From Thalassobacillus sp. CUG 92003 (GTDB lineage: Bacteria; Bacillota; Bacilli; Bacillales; Halobacillaceae), in contig NZ_JABLSJ010000013.1 of NCBI RefSeq assembly GCF_013618635.1, positions 36,521-100,520 of the forward strand: 64,000 nt of DNA. Direction: 5' to 3'. Position numbers and translations under genes: made by a program. Shown here piece after piece: positions 36,062 through 45,439 of this stretch (the first letter of the stretch is position 1; every line of letters starts with the position of its first letter). The notes below the pieces were generated by a model. It ran no database searches and was not told where the DNA came from. It worked only from the letters and a program-made list of their open reading frames with translations.

Positions 36062-37189
36062 GTGAGTAAGCGAGACTACTATGAAGTGCTCGGAGTTTCA
36101 AAAGACGCTTCCAAAGATGAGATCAAAAAAGCCTATCGAAAATTGGCTCGTCAATATCACCCTGATGTAAGTGAAGAAGAAGATGCAGCTGAAAAATTTA
36201 AGGAAGCCAAGGAAGCCTACGAGACATTGAGCGACCAACAAAAACGTAGCCAATATGACCAATTTGGTCATGAAGGCCCTAATATGGGGCAAGGATTCGG
36301 CGGTTTTGGTGGCGGCCAGGATTTCGGTGGCTTTGGCGATATATTCGATATGTTTTTTGGTGGCGGTGGACGTAGCCGTGACCCGAATGCTCCACGCAGA
36401 GGGGCAGACCTGCAATATAAAATGACATTGAATTTCGAGGATTCAATTTTTGGTAAAGAAACCGATGTTGAAATTCCGAAAGAAGAAGAATGTGATACAT
36501 GTGATGGTTCTGGTGCAAAACCTGGAACATCACCTGAAACATGTCCACATTGTGAGGGCGCGGGTCAAATCAATCAGGAACAAAATACCCCATTTGGCCG
36601 CGTTGTCAACCGTCGCGTGTGTCACCATTGTCAAGGCTCCGGCCAGATCGTTAAAGACAAATGTAATACGTGTGGCGGTGATGGTCGAGTCACAACACGC
36701 AAAGAAATTCATGTCAGTATTCCAGCAGGCATTGATGAAGGCCAGCAAATTCGGATTCCAGGTCAGGGTGAGGCCGGAGTGAATGGCGGCCCAGCAGGCG
36801 ACCTTTATGTTGTAATTCAGGTGAAACCACATGAATTTTACCAGCGTGAAGGGGACCATATCTTTTGTGAAATGCCTCTGACTTTTACGCAAGCAGCTTT
36901 GGGCGATGAAATTGAAGTTCCTACTGTTCATGGCACCGTAAAACTTAAAATCCCTGAAGGTACGCAAAATGGCAAGACATTCAGGTTGAAAGATAAAGGC
37001 GCGCCGAATGTTCATGGTCGCGGCCAAGGCGATCAGCATGTGAAAATTCGCGTGGTGACGCCTCAAAAACTGACTGACCGTCAGCGAGAACTATTACGGG
37101 AGTTTAATGAAATAAGTGGTAATCAGCCTACCGAAGAGCAGCATGGTACTTTCTTTAAAAAAATGAAACGTGCTTTTAAAGGCGAATAG
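36062..37189 (+). CDS. dnaJ: Chaperone DnaJ (Hsp40)
   Basis: Co-chaperone that stimulates DnaK ATPase. 375 residues with the J domain including the HPD tripeptide in [12 protein letters not shown], a Gly/Phe-rich region (about 78-110), four CxxCxGxG zinc repeats ([32 protein letters not shown], about 144-208) and the C-terminal substrate domain. GTG start at 36062. Confidence 0.98.
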   Translation: MSKRDYYEVLGVSKDASKDEIKKAYRKLARQYHPDVSEEEDAAEKFKEAKEAYETLSDQQKRSQYDQFGHEGPNMGQGFGGFGGGQDFGGFGDIFDMFFGGGGRSRDPNAPRRGADLQYKMTLNFEDSIFGKETDVEIPKEEECDTCDGSGAKPGTSPETCPHCEGAGQINQEQNTPFGRVVNRRVCHHCQGSGQIVKDKCNTCGGDGRVTTRKEIHVSIPAGIDEGQQIRIPGQGEAGVNGGPAGDLYVVIQVKPHEFYQREGDHIFCEMPLTFTQAALGDEIEVPTVHGTVKLKIPEGTQNGKTFRLKDKGAPNVHGRGQGDQHVKIRVVTPQKLTDRQRELLREFNEISGNQPTEEQHGTFFKKMKRAFKGE

Positions 37190-37204
37190 TGAACTGGAGT
37201 TGAG

Positions 37205-37266
37205 GACGGCCCTGTTATACGAAGACCGTGTATGTTGCGTTTTGTATGATGAAGGGCCGTCTTTTT
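37205..37266 (+). terminator. Long intrinsic terminator after dnaJ
   Basis: Outer stem GACGGCCCT/AGGGCCGTC, inner stem ATACGAA/TTTGTAT, and five T residues. It separates dnaJ from prmA, so the last three genes of the classic dnaK operon may be expressed less. Confidence 0.85.
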
Positions 37267-37354
37267 ATAACATGTATGCACGATCAACGTGTTGATCTAA
37301 AGTGAGCGAGAAACAAGCAGTAAAAATTTTATACAAAGTGAGTGGTCAGCTGAT

Positions 37355-38293
37355 ATGAAATGGTCAGAGGTTTGTATACATACCACGAATGAGGCAGTAG
37401 AACCTATATCCAATATTTTGCATGAATCAGGAGCAAGCGGCGTTGTCATTGAGGATCCTCAGGATATGCTTAAAGAACGCGAATCGTTTTTTGGGGAAGT
37501 CTACGAACTAAACCCGGACGATTATCCTGATGAAGGTGTCTATGTTAAAGCCTATATACCGATGAACAGTTTCTTGAATGAAACGGTTCAGGAAATTAAG
37601 CAATCTGTCACTAATTTGACTGCATTCAATATTGATATTGGGCAAAATGAGGTAACCATCAATGAAATAGAGGAAGAAGATTGGGCCACAGCTTGGAAAC
37701 AATATTATAAACCAGTGAAGATTTCTGACAGAATTACAATTATTCCGACATGGGAATCGTATACCCCGGTTTCTAGTGATGAACTGATCATTGAAATGGA
37801 TCCAGGGATGGCTTTTGGTACGGGCACTCACCCGACCACGGTTTTGAGCATTCAGGCCCTTGAACGATTTATTCAGCCGCATTCCACGGTCATAGATGTG
37901 GGGGCTGGATCAGGCGTTCTCAGTGTCGCCTCAGTCCTTTTGGGGGCAGATTATGTTTATGCCTATGATTTAGATGATGTCGCGGTTAAAAGTACCTCAA
38001 TAAATGCTGAATTGAATCAAGTTGAGCAGCAAGTCCTATCCCGTCAAAATGATTTATTAGATGGGGTGGATGTCCAGGCAGATTTAATCGTCTCTAACAT
38101 TCTCGCTGAGGTGATTGTGAAATTCACCGATCAAGCGTTTAAACTGCTTAATCAGGGTGGGTTGTTTGTCACAGCTGGGATTATTGAAGGAAAGAAAGAA
38201 TTGGTGAAACAAAACCTTATATCTGTCGGGTTCGAAATAATTGAAACAAATAAAATGGAGGATTGGATCTCCATTATTGCGAGAAAGCCATAA
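37355..38293 (+). CDS. prmA: Ribosomal protein L11 methyltransferase
   Basis: Trimethylates ribosomal protein L11 using SAM. 312 residues. The N-terminal substrate-binding domain is followed by DWATAWKQYYKP, the catalytic-domain entry MDPGMAFGTGTHPTT and SAM motif VIDVGAGSGVLSVAS; DLIVSNILAEV is also typical. The ribosome site before the ATG at 37355 is weak. Confidence 0.97.
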   Translation: MKWSEVCIHTTNEAVEPISNILHESGASGVVIEDPQDMLKERESFFGEVYELNPDDYPDEGVYVKAYIPMNSFLNETVQEIKQSVTNLTAFNIDIGQNEVTINEIEEEDWATAWKQYYKPVKISDRITIIPTWESYTPVSSDELIIEMDPGMAFGTGTHPTTVLSIQALERFIQPHSTVIDVGAGSGVLSVASVLLGADYVYAYDLDDVAVKSTSINAELNQVEQQVLSRQNDLLDGVDVQADLIVSNILAEVIVKFTDQAFKLLNQGGLFVTAGIIEGKKELVKQNLISVGFEIIETNKMEDWISIIARKP

Positions 38294-38305
38294 GAGGGTG
38301 TTTCT

Positions 38306-39058
38306 GTGCAAACATATTTTGTAGCTTCTGACCAATGGAATAGTGAGTCTGTGCATATTACAGGAGAAGATACACATCATATTTCCCGCGTGATGCGCAT
38401 GTCGCCAGGCGATGTTGTGACGTGCATTCATCCCGACGGAAAAGCTGCTTTATGCAAAATAACCGAGATTCAACAGGACAGAGTGGATTGTCAGATCGTT
38501 GAATGGCAGGAATGGCAGAGTGAGTTACCTATTCAGGTTACGGTTGTTCAAGCGCTGGGGAAACATGATAAACTGGACATGGTTGTACAAAAAGGAACGG
38601 AATTAGGTGCCGATGGATTTATCCCTTTCCAAGCTGATCGTTCCATTGCAAAATGGGATGAAAAAAAAGCGGCAAAAAAAGTGGAGCGTTTACGAAAGAT
38701 TGCAAAAGAAGCAGGCGAACAATCAGGGCGTACGAAAATGCCAGAAGTTGAAGGCTTGTATACCTTACAGAACGTCTTGGCTAGCGCAGAGCATTTTGAT
38801 AAAAAAGTGTTTGCCTACGAGGATGAGGTCAGAGCTAAGCAACATCATGCTTTATCAGCGGTCTTTAAAGAGACCCAAGCAGGGGAAAGTATGATGGTGG
38901 TAATCGGACCGGAAGGCGGTTTTTCAGAACGCGAAGTTGAAAAGATGACTCAGCACGGGTTTCAATCGGTGAGACTGGGTCGGAGAATCCTTAGGACGGA
39001 AACAGCTCCTTTATATTTCCTTTCTTGTGTTTCTTACCATTACGAAGAATTGAGGTGA
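38306..39058 (+). CDS. rsmE: 16S rRNA (uracil1498-N3)-methyltransferase RsmE
   Basis: SPOUT-fold methyltransferase modifying U1498 of 16S rRNA. 250 residues: N-terminal PUA-like domain with HHISRVMRM, and the knotted C-terminal domain with QKGTELG, the loop VVIGPEGGFSEREVE and LGRRILRTETAPL. GTG start with GAGGGTG upstream. Its stop lies six bases before the mtaB start. Confidence 0.96.
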   Translation: MQTYFVASDQWNSESVHITGEDTHHISRVMRMSPGDVVTCIHPDGKAALCKITEIQQDRVDCQIVEWQEWQSELPIQVTVVQALGKHDKLDMVVQKGTELGADGFIPFQADRSIAKWDEKKAAKKVERLRKIAKEAGEQSGRTKMPEVEGLYTLQNVLASAEHFDKKVFAYEDEVRAKQHHALSAVFKETQAGESMMVVIGPEGGFSEREVEKMTQHGFQSVRLGRRILRTETAPLYFLSCVSYHYEELR

Positions 39059-39063
39059 CGTCA

Positions 39064-40413
39064 ATGCCAACAGTGGCATTTCATACATTAGGATGTAAAG
39101 TGAATCATTACGAAACGGAAGCAATTTGGAACATGTTCAGCCAAAACGGTTATGAACGCGTGGAATTCGAAAGACCATCAGACGTTTATGTGGTGAATAC
39201 GTGCACGGTAACCAATACAGGAGATAAAAAAAGCAGACAGGTCATCCGCCGGGCTATCCGTCGTAATCCTGATGCCGTTATTTGTGTGACCGGATGTTAC
39301 GCCCAAACATCTCCTGGGGAGATTATGGAGATTCCGGGTGTCGACATCGTAGTTGGAACCCAGGATAGAATCAAAATGTTGGATTATATCGAGCAGTACA
39401 AAACAGAACGCAAACCCATCAATGGCGTAACGAATATTATGAAAAATCGTGTGTTCGAAGAGATGGACGTGCCTTCGTTTACTGACCGCACCCGCGCTTC
39501 TTTGAAAATACAAGAAGGGTGCAATAATTTTTGTACCTTCTGCATCATTCCGTGGGCGCGCGGATTGATGAGATCAAGAGATCCGGAAGACGTGATTGAT
39601 CAAGCGCAGCAATTGGTCGATGCAGGCTATAAAGAAATCGTCTTGACCGGAATCCACACAGGTGGTTATGGGGAAGACATGAAAGATTATAATCTGGCTA
39701 TGCTTCTCCGCGAGTTGGATAATCGGGTGAAGGGCCTGAAACGGGTTCGAATTTCTTCGATTGAAGCGAGTCAAATCACCGACGAGGTTATTCAGGTGCT
39801 TCATGACTCTGATAAAATCGTCCGTCACCTTCATATTCCACTACAGTCTGGTTCGGACACGGTGTTGAAACGGATGCGCCGTAAATATACGACAGCCTTT
39901 TATAAGGAACGGATTGACCGCATCAAAGAAGCCTTGCCAGGGCTTGCGATCACATCTGATGTTATTGTCGGCTTCCCGGGTGAAACGGAAGCAGAATTTA
40001 TGGAAACGTACGAGTTTGTCTGCGAAGTTGGTTATTCGGAGTTGCATGTCTTTCCATTTTCCAAGCGGACAGGAACGCCCGCTGCTCGCATGGATGACCA
40101 AGTCGATCCAGAGGTTAAACATGACCGGGTTCATCGTTTAATTGAGTTGTCTGATCAACAGGCGAAACATTATGCTTCCCGTTATGAAGGAGAAGTGCTC
40201 GAGATTATTCCGGAAGAAAGTGCACAGGAAAAGGACAATGTCCTCGTCGGGTATACCGATAACTACCTGAAGGTGAGGATTAAAGGTTCGGAAGATTTGA
40301 TTGGACAAATCGTACGCGTGAAAATAACTGAGGCAGGTTACCCGTATAACGAAGGGGAATTTGTGCGTGTAATGGATCATCCGGAGTTAAGTTCGCGATC
40401 CACGGCTATGTAA
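39064..40413 (+). CDS. mtaB: tRNA (t6A37) methylthiotransferase MtaB
   Basis: Radical SAM enzyme adding a methylthio group to t6A37 of tRNAs that read ANN codons. 449 residues. The N-terminal domain begins HTLGCKVNHYE with its first cluster cysteine; VTGCYAQ carries another; the radical SAM motif CNNFCTFC lies around 153-160; a TRAM domain ends the protein. The ATG at 39064 has GAGGTGA upstream; a longer frame runs inside rsmE. Confidence 0.96.
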   Translation: MPTVAFHTLGCKVNHYETEAIWNMFSQNGYERVEFERPSDVYVVNTCTVTNTGDKKSRQVIRRAIRRNPDAVICVTGCYAQTSPGEIMEIPGVDIVVGTQDRIKMLDYIEQYKTERKPINGVTNIMKNRVFEEMDVPSFTDRTRASLKIQEGCNNFCTFCIIPWARGLMRSRDPEDVIDQAQQLVDAGYKEIVLTGIHTGGYGEDMKDYNLAMLLRELDNRVKGLKRVRISSIEASQITDEVIQVLHDSDKIVRHLHIPLQSGSDTVLKRMRRKYTTAFYKERIDRIKEALPGLAITSDVIVGFPGETEAEFMETYEFVCEVGYSELHVFPFSKRTGTPAARMDDQVDPEVKHDRVHRLIELSDQQAKHYASRYEGEVLEIIPEESAQEKDNVLVGYTDNYLKVRIKGSEDLIGQIVRVKITEAGYPYNEGEFVRVMDHPELSSRSTAM

Positions 40414-40544
40414 AGTTTGCACATGTATCCCAATGGTCCTCGTACATTGTTTCGCTCGTGACTTTTCTATCGCCTTATTCTTTAACGCGTGCTATGATAC
40501 AATAGATGTACGTACAACTAACACTTGAAAGGAAGTTGCCAAAC

Positions 40545-41216
40545 ATGTCTCAATCATTAGCTAAGATGATCGACCACACACAACTTAAACCGGAGACAAG
40601 TAAGGAAAAGATCGAACAGATTTGTCAGGAAGCGAAAGATCATCATTTCGCATCTGTTTGTATCAACCCCCACTGGGTGACCTATTGTCAAGAATTGCTC
40701 AAGGATTCGGATGTCAAAGTATGCACCGTCATTGGCTTTCCGTTAGGAGCGACAACAACGGAAACTAAAGCATTCGAAACGCGTCAGGCGATTGAAAATG
40801 GTGCTGATGAAATTGATATGGTCATCAATGTGGGAGAATTGAAAAGCGGCAACCACGATTACGTTAAGGCAGATATCGAAGCCGTCGTAAGAGAAGCTGA
40901 GAATAAGGCTCTCGTTAAAGTGATTATTGAAACATCTCTACTTGAGGAAGAGGAGAAAGTGAAAGCATGCGAATTGGCCAAGCTTGCCGGAGCTGGCTTC
41001 GTAAAGACATCGACCGGTTTTTCCGGAGGCGGTGCAACAGTAGAGGATATCAGCTTGATGCGGAAAACCGTCGGGCCGAACATAGGTGTTAAAGCATCAG
41101 GCGGCGTGCGGGATTTCGAAGGAGCACAAGCGGTAGTTGATGCCGGAGCCACACGGATTGGGGCTAGTGCTGGTGTCGCTATCTTAAAAGGGGAACAAGG
41201 GCACTCTGATTACTGA
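40545..41216 (+). CDS. deoC: Deoxyribose-phosphate aldolase
   Basis: Cleaves 2-deoxyribose 5-phosphate to glyceraldehyde 3-phosphate and acetaldehyde in deoxynucleoside breakdown. 223 residues, class I aldolase with the Schiff-base lysine in GFVKTSTGF (about 153), DEIDMVIN, and [10 protein letters not shown] near the end. ATG 40545 follows GAAAGGAAG. A possible promoter is TACAAT at 40498-40503 with a poor -35. In B. subtilis the phosphate-transporter-like yqeW occupies this place between mtaB and rpsU. Confidence 0.96.
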   Translation: MSQSLAKMIDHTQLKPETSKEKIEQICQEAKDHHFASVCINPHWVTYCQELLKDSDVKVCTVIGFPLGATTTETKAFETRQAIENGADEIDMVINVGELKSGNHDYVKADIEAVVREAENKALVKVIIETSLLEEEEKVKACELAKLAGAGFVKTSTGFSGGGATVEDISLMRKTVGPNIGVKASGGVRDFEGAQAVVDAGATRIGASAGVAILKGEQGHSDY

Positions 41217-41258
41217 TCCCTTTGTTTGCTGAACGCTTTATCGAACTCATAAAAAAAG

Positions 41259-41287
41259 TTGACCGAAAATAACGGTTATAATATAAT
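41259..41287 (+). promoter_or_regulatory. Sigma-A promoter for rpsU-yqeY
   Basis: TTGACC (41259-41264), 17-base spacer, TATAAT (41282-41287). The transcript leader is about 65 bases. Confidence 0.85.
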
Positions 41288-41358
41288 TAGCAGAGGCGTG
41301 TATGAAACCTTTACATGCATTAAAGATTAGGTTTATGCTTCGGAGGGAGGGAAATAAA

Positions 41359-41538
41359 TTGGCAAATTCAAATACTACTCGCGTTCGTAAAAATGAGTCT
41401 CTTGAAGATGCTCTTCGTCGCTTCAAGAAAGGCGTTTCTAAAAGCGGTACACTATCTGAATATCGTAAGCGTGAATTTTATGAAAAGCCTAGCGTTCGCC
41501 GCAAGAAAAAATCTGAGGCCGCTAGAAAGCGTCGATAA
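41359..41538 (+). CDS. rpsU: 30S ribosomal protein S21
   Basis: Small basic ribosomal protein of about 59 residues with [20 protein letters not shown] and [20 protein letters not shown]. The start is TTG 41359, eight bases after the strong site GGAGGGAGG; the segment upstream of it (from 41302) is the mRNA leader. Forms an operon with yqeY. Confidence 0.95.
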   Translation: MANSNTTRVRKNESLEDALRRFKKGVSKSGTLSEYRKREFYEKPSVRRKKKSEAARKRR

Positions 41539-41559
41539 TTTAAAGAGGGTGTAGCAAAC

Positions 41560-42006
41560 ATGTCAATGGCAGAACGTCTAAACCAAGATATGAAAGCCGC
41601 GATGAAAAACAAAGAAAAGGAAAAACTTTGGGTCATCCGCATGGCAAAGGCTTCTTTGCAAAATGAAGCCATCAAGCTTGGTCAGGACAGTTTATCAGAA
41701 GAAGAAGAATTGACTGTATTAGCCCGTGAGGTTAAGCAGAGAAAAGATTCCCTCCATGAATTTAAAGAAGCTGGACGCGACGATCTTGTAGAACAACTAT
41801 ATCGAGAAATTGATATATTACAAGCTTATATGCCGGAACAGCTATCTGAAGATAAGCTGGAACAAATTGTACAAGAAACCATTTCAGAGGTCGGAGCTAC
41901 CTCAAAACAGGATATGGGAAAAGTCATGAGTGCGATTATGCCTAAAGTTAAAGGCAAAGCAGATGGCTCCCAAGTGAACAAGCTCGTCCTTAAGAACTTA
42001 TCTTAA
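41560..42006 (+). CDS. yqeY: GatB/YqeY domain protein
   Basis: A 148-residue all-helical protein of the YqeY family, similar to the tail domain of GatB, which binds tRNA in the Asn/Gln amidotransferase. Free-standing members have no proven role. Markers: [35 protein letters not shown] and [17 protein letters not shown]. It follows rpsU by 21 bases. Confidence 0.95.
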   Translation: MSMAERLNQDMKAAMKNKEKEKLWVIRMAKASLQNEAIKLGQDSLSEEEELTVLAREVKQRKDSLHEFKEAGRDDLVEQLYREIDILQAYMPEQLSEDKLEQIVQETISEVGATSKQDMGKVMSAIMPKVKGKADGSQVNKLVLKNLS

Positions 42007-42013
42007 AATCAAG

Positions 42014-42048
42014 AGTCTCCCTTCATGTAACGAAAGGGAGACTTTTTT
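42014..42048 (+). terminator. Intrinsic terminator after yqeY
   Basis: Perfect 10-bp stem AGTCTCCCTT/AAGGGAGACT followed by six T residues. Confidence 0.92.
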
Positions 42049-42124
42049 AATCTCACTTCTGTTTAGAGAAATGAAGGGTTGCATTAATTTGTGAGAGAAC
42101 GGGAGAAAATTCATTTAAACTTTT

Positions 42125-42151
42125 TGAAACGTTTGTATCATACATATCGTA
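42125..42151 (+). promoter_or_regulatory. Sigma-W-type (ECF) promoter for nfeD-floA-yqfB
   Basis: TGAAAC (42125-42130), 17-base spacer, CGTA (42148-42151), the exact -35 and -10 words of B. subtilis sigma-W promoters, 43 bases before the first start codon. The B. subtilis yqeZ-yqfA-yqfB operon is a known sigma-W target. Confidence 0.75.
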
Positions 42152-42194
42152 TAAATACTATCACCCTAAGTCATCCTAGAGAGGAGGTGTCGTC

Positions 42195-43526
42195 ATGAAA
42201 GGAATTTACCGCTTGTTTGCTTTGGTTATTTTAGTTGGCTTCCTCGTCCCTTTATTTGCTCAATCTCCCCAAGTAAAGGCAGAAGGAGAAGGCAAGCTGG
42301 TTTATGTTGTACCTGTACAGAATAACGTAGAACGGGGTATGGAAGCGTTTTTAAAGCGGTCTGTGAGCGAGGCTCAAGAAAACGGAGTAGACCATATCAT
42401 TTTTGAAATTGATACACCCGGCGGCAGAGTAGATGCTGCTGGATCTATCGGTGAATTGTTTCAAGACCTTGAGATTCCGAATACCGCGTTTGTAACAAGC
42501 CAGGCTTATTCGGCAGGCTCGTACATAGCGCTTAATGCTGATCAAATTTATATGAAGCCGCAAGCGACAATGGGTGCCTCCGGTGTCATTAATTCTGACG
42601 GCACTGCTGCTGATCAGAAAGCTCAATCTGCTTGGATTGCTGCAATGGAAGCCGCAGCTGAAACAGCTGATCGCGATCCGCTCTATGCAAGGGCGATGGC
42701 TGATAAGAGTGTCGATCTGCCGGAAGTTGGGGCTCCTGAGGGCAGCTTTCTCACTTTAGGACCAAATGATGCAGAAGAAGTAGGCTACACGGAAGGAATT
42801 GTCGACGATCGTACCGAATTGTTACATGAACTGTCGTTATCTGATGCGGAAATAGTCGAAATCGAGCCGACCCCTGCTGAAAATATCGCTCGTTTATTGA
42901 CGGATCCTGTCGTTGTTCCTATCCTGCTCTCAGTAGCCAGCTTAGGCATCATTGTGGAATTATACTCACCTGGTTTTGGCATTCCCGGAATTATGGGAGT
43001 CCTATCCCTTATCCTCTTTTTCTATGGACATATTGTAGCTGGTTTAGCTGGGTATGAAGCCATCGTACTCCTGGTGTTAGGGATAGGTTTGGTAGTCGCA
43101 GAGTTTTTCCTGCCTGGCGGGATCACAGGCATCGCAGGTGTTGTCGCTATTGTCACGTCACTTATGCTTTCATCAGCAGATATGGGGCATATGGCGATGA
43201 GTATTGGTATCGCGTTACTCGTGTCGATTATCGCCTCAGTCATATTATTTAAAACATTAGGGTTCGAACGCGGTTTCTTCCGTCATGTCATTTTAAATGA
43301 CTCGACTTCTTCCGATAAAGGATATGTATCTTCAGTCAATCGCTTGGAGCTTATAGGAAGAGAAGGGACGACAGTTACACCGCTTCGTCCGGCAGGTACA
43401 GCAGTGTTTGGAGAAGAGAGGCTGGACGTGGTGACAGAAGGTGGTTTTGTAAGTACTGGTAAGCCGGTCAGAATCATTAAATCGGAAGGGTCACGCATTG
43501 TAGTGAGAGAAATTTCACAAGATTAA
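42195..43526 (+). CDS. nfeD: NfeD family membrane serine protease (YqeZ)
   Basis: Long-form NfeD protein (443 residues): signal peptide (about 1-30, with [11 protein letters not shown]), ClpP-like domain with [20 protein letters not shown] (nucleophile serine) and ATMGASGVI, then four or more membrane spans and a C-terminal OB-fold NfeD domain. Such proteins pair with flotillin/stomatin-type partners, here floA directly downstream. Expected to act in the envelope-stress response controlled by sigma-W. GAGGAGGTG precedes the ATG. Confidence 0.94.
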   Translation: MKGIYRLFALVILVGFLVPLFAQSPQVKAEGEGKLVYVVPVQNNVERGMEAFLKRSVSEAQENGVDHIIFEIDTPGGRVDAAGSIGELFQDLEIPNTAFVTSQAYSAGSYIALNADQIYMKPQATMGASGVINSDGTAADQKAQSAWIAAMEAAAETADRDPLYARAMADKSVDLPEVGAPEGSFLTLGPNDAEEVGYTEGIVDDRTELLHELSLSDAEIVEIEPTPAENIARLLTDPVVVPILLSVASLGIIVELYSPGFGIPGIMGVLSLILFFYGHIVAGLAGYEAIVLLVLGIGLVVAEFFLPGGITGIAGVVAIVTSLMLSSADMGHMAMSIGIALLVSIIASVILFKTLGFERGFFRHVILNDSTSSDKGYVSSVNRLELIGREGTTVTPLRPAGTAVFGEERLDVVTEGGFVSTGKPVRIIKSEGSRIVVREISQD

Positions 43527-43543
43527 AAGTAGGAGGAAAATCT

Positions 43544-44536
43544 ATGACCATTCAAGAACTTACCCCGCTCATTATAGTGGGGCTCATCATTATCGTCATT
43601 GCCGTTCTATTTACATTTATACCCGTAATGTTATGGATCAGCGCGCTCGCCGCAGGCGTTAGAATCAGTATTCTGACACTCATCGGGATGCGTTTGAGAC
43701 GCGTTATCCCATCAAGAGTCATCAACCCGCTGATTAAAGCGCATAAAGCAGGGGTGGATGTAGACACGAATCAACTTGAGAGCCATTACCTTGCTGGAGG
43801 TAATGTGGATAGAGTCGTAAACGCTTTGATTGCGGCTCAGCGTGCAAATATTGAATTAAGCTTTGAACGTTGTGCAGCCATCGATTTAGCCGGTCGTGAC
43901 GTGTTAGAAGCTGTACAAATGAGTGTGAATCCGAAAGTTATTGAAACACCATTTATCGCAGGTGTTGCGATGGATGGAATTGAAGTGAAGGCTAAAGCAA
44001 GGATAACGGTTCGAGCTAACATTGACCGTCTCGTTGGAGGGGCAGGTGAAGACACTGTCATCGCTCGTGTCGGGGAAGGCATTGTTTCGACGATCGGCTC
44101 TAGCGAGAACCACAATAAAGTGTTGGAAAACCCTGATCGGATTTCCCAGAATGTGTTATCTAAAGGTCTTGATGCCGGAACGGCTTTTGAAATCTTATCC
44201 ATAGATATTGCTGATATCGACATCGGTAAAAACATTGGGGCCATCCTGCAAACCGATCAAGCTGAAGCAGATAAAAACATTGCCCAGGCTAAAGCTGAAG
44301 AACGTAGAGCTATGGCCATCGCTCAAGAGCAAGAAATGCGCGCAAGAGTACAAGAGATGCAGGCTAAAGTTGTTGAAGCTGAAGCCGAAGTACCACAAGC
44401 TCTTGCTGAAGCATTGCGTTCAGGAAAAATGGGTGTCATGGATTATATGAACTATAAAAACATCAATGCTGATACCGATATGCGTGATACGCTAGGCAAA
44501 ATGAGCGGTGACGATCAAGGAGAAGAAGAAAAGTAA
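43544..44536 (+). CDS. floA: Flotillin-like protein FloA
   Basis: Membrane-associated scaffold of functional lipid microdomains. 330 residues: an N-terminal hydrophobic hairpin (about 8-45), the SPFH-like domain with [21 protein letters not shown] and [16 protein letters not shown], and a C-terminal alanine/glutamate-rich coiled coil ([17 protein letters not shown]). The length matches B. subtilis FloA. AGGAGGAA lies upstream. Confidence 0.96.
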   Translation: MTIQELTPLIIVGLIIIVIAVLFTFIPVMLWISALAAGVRISILTLIGMRLRRVIPSRVINPLIKAHKAGVDVDTNQLESHYLAGGNVDRVVNALIAAQRANIELSFERCAAIDLAGRDVLEAVQMSVNPKVIETPFIAGVAMDGIEVKAKARITVRANIDRLVGGAGEDTVIARVGEGIVSTIGSSENHNKVLENPDRISQNVLSKGLDAGTAFEILSIDIADIDIGKNIGAILQTDQAEADKNIAQAKAEERRAMAIAQEQEMRARVQEMQAKVVEAEAEVPQALAEALRSGKMGVMDYMNYKNINADTDMRDTLGKMSGDDQGEEEK

Positions 44537-44571
44537 TTTGTTTCTTTGATTGAATGAAAGGAGCCGAACAG

Positions 44572-45063
44572 ATGAGTGACATTTTAGAGCTTCTTTTCGG
44601 AAATTTTTTAATCGTAGCCGCGATCATCGGTGGTATTCTGAGTTGGATGAAGGGGATGGGAGGAAAACAAGCTCAAGATGACGAGACCAAAAGAAAATCG
44701 GGTGAGCAAACGCGCCCGGTTTCTCCCCAGCCTCCTGCTCATGAATATAAGGAAGAGGGTGCCAGAGAAGATGATCGGGTGAAACAATATTATGATCATA
44801 AGCAAGAGCGTCTGAACGATTTATCCAAAGAAGCGGGCTCAACAAGAGAAGCCTCTTATCAAGGAAAACATGATGCTTTACCAGAAAATCAGGATTTGCA
44901 AGTATACGTGTCCGAAGAGAATACCGATGATCTTCCCAATATTTCAATTAATAAAGGGTATTTCTCCAAAAAGAAACTCGCTGAGGGTATGATTATGGCA
45001 GAAATATTAGGCCCTCCACGTGCTTATCGCCGTCATAGAACGTACGAACAACAAAAAAGATAA
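44572..45063 (+). CDS. Hypothetical membrane-anchored protein at the yqfB position
   Basis: A 163-residue protein with one N-terminal hydrophobic segment (about 8-25), a long charged, probably disordered middle, and a compact C-terminal motif KKLAEGMIMAEILGPPRAYR. The same EILGPPRA-type ending occurs in other small Bacillaceae proteins of unknown role. It is the third gene of the sigma-W-type operon, so a link with NfeD and FloA at the membrane is likely but unproven. ATG 44572 has AAAGGAG eight bases upstream. It is larger than its B. subtilis positional counterpart and I do not assert homology along its whole length. Confidence 0.8.
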   Translation: MSDILELLFGNFLIVAAIIGGILSWMKGMGGKQAQDDETKRKSGEQTRPVSPQPPAHEYKEEGAREDDRVKQYYDHKQERLNDLSKEAGSTREASYQGKHDALPENQDLQVYVSEENTDDLPNISINKGYFSKKKLAEGMIMAEILGPPRAYRRHRTYEQQKR

Positions 45064-45074
45064 GCTTCTTGAAT

Positions 45075-45112
45075 AAACGCGCGAATTGTTGTGATACAAT
45101 TCGCGCGTTTTT
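45075..45112 (+). terminator. Strong intrinsic terminator after the floA operon
   Basis: Perfect 15-bp stem (arms 45075-45089 and 45096-45110, core CGCGCGAATTGT) with a six-base loop and a T run. Confidence 0.93.
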
Positions 45113-45141
45113 CGTATATATAAGATAGGGGGGATGGCTGA

Positions 45142-45429
45142 ATGAACAGATGGCAAAAGAAATTACGTCAATTTTTAAGCAGTTATTTTGATTTGCCGGC
45201 TGACGTTCTGCTTGATTTACCGAGAATTACAACGATCGGCTCCCTTCATGTTTACATAGAGAACCATAACGGACTGTTGAAGTTTTCTCAGGAAGAGATC
45301 CGTTTAAAATATCGAAACGGCCAAATTTGTATTAAAGGCGCTCAATTTGTTTTGAAGCTCATGCTCTCAGAAGAACTGCTTGTGGAAGGTGTCGTCAAAT
45401 CCATCGAGTTCATAGAAATCGAACAGTAA
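45142..45429 (+). CDS. yqfC: Sporulation protein YqfC
   Basis: A 95-residue protein of the YqfC/YabP family. Features: FDLPADVLLDLPRITTIGSLH, VYIENHNGLLKFS and IKGAQFVLKLML. In B. subtilis yqfC and yqfD are mother-cell genes made under sigma-E. ATG 45142 follows GGGGGG. It is ten bases from yqfD, indicating cotranscription. A clear sigma-E promoter was not found. Confidence 0.93.
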   Translation: MNRWQKKLRQFLSSYFDLPADVLLDLPRITTIGSLHVYIENHNGLLKFSQEEIRLKYRNGQICIKGAQFVLKLMLSEELLVEGVVKSIEFIEIEQ

Positions 45430-45439
45430 GGAGGAACTC

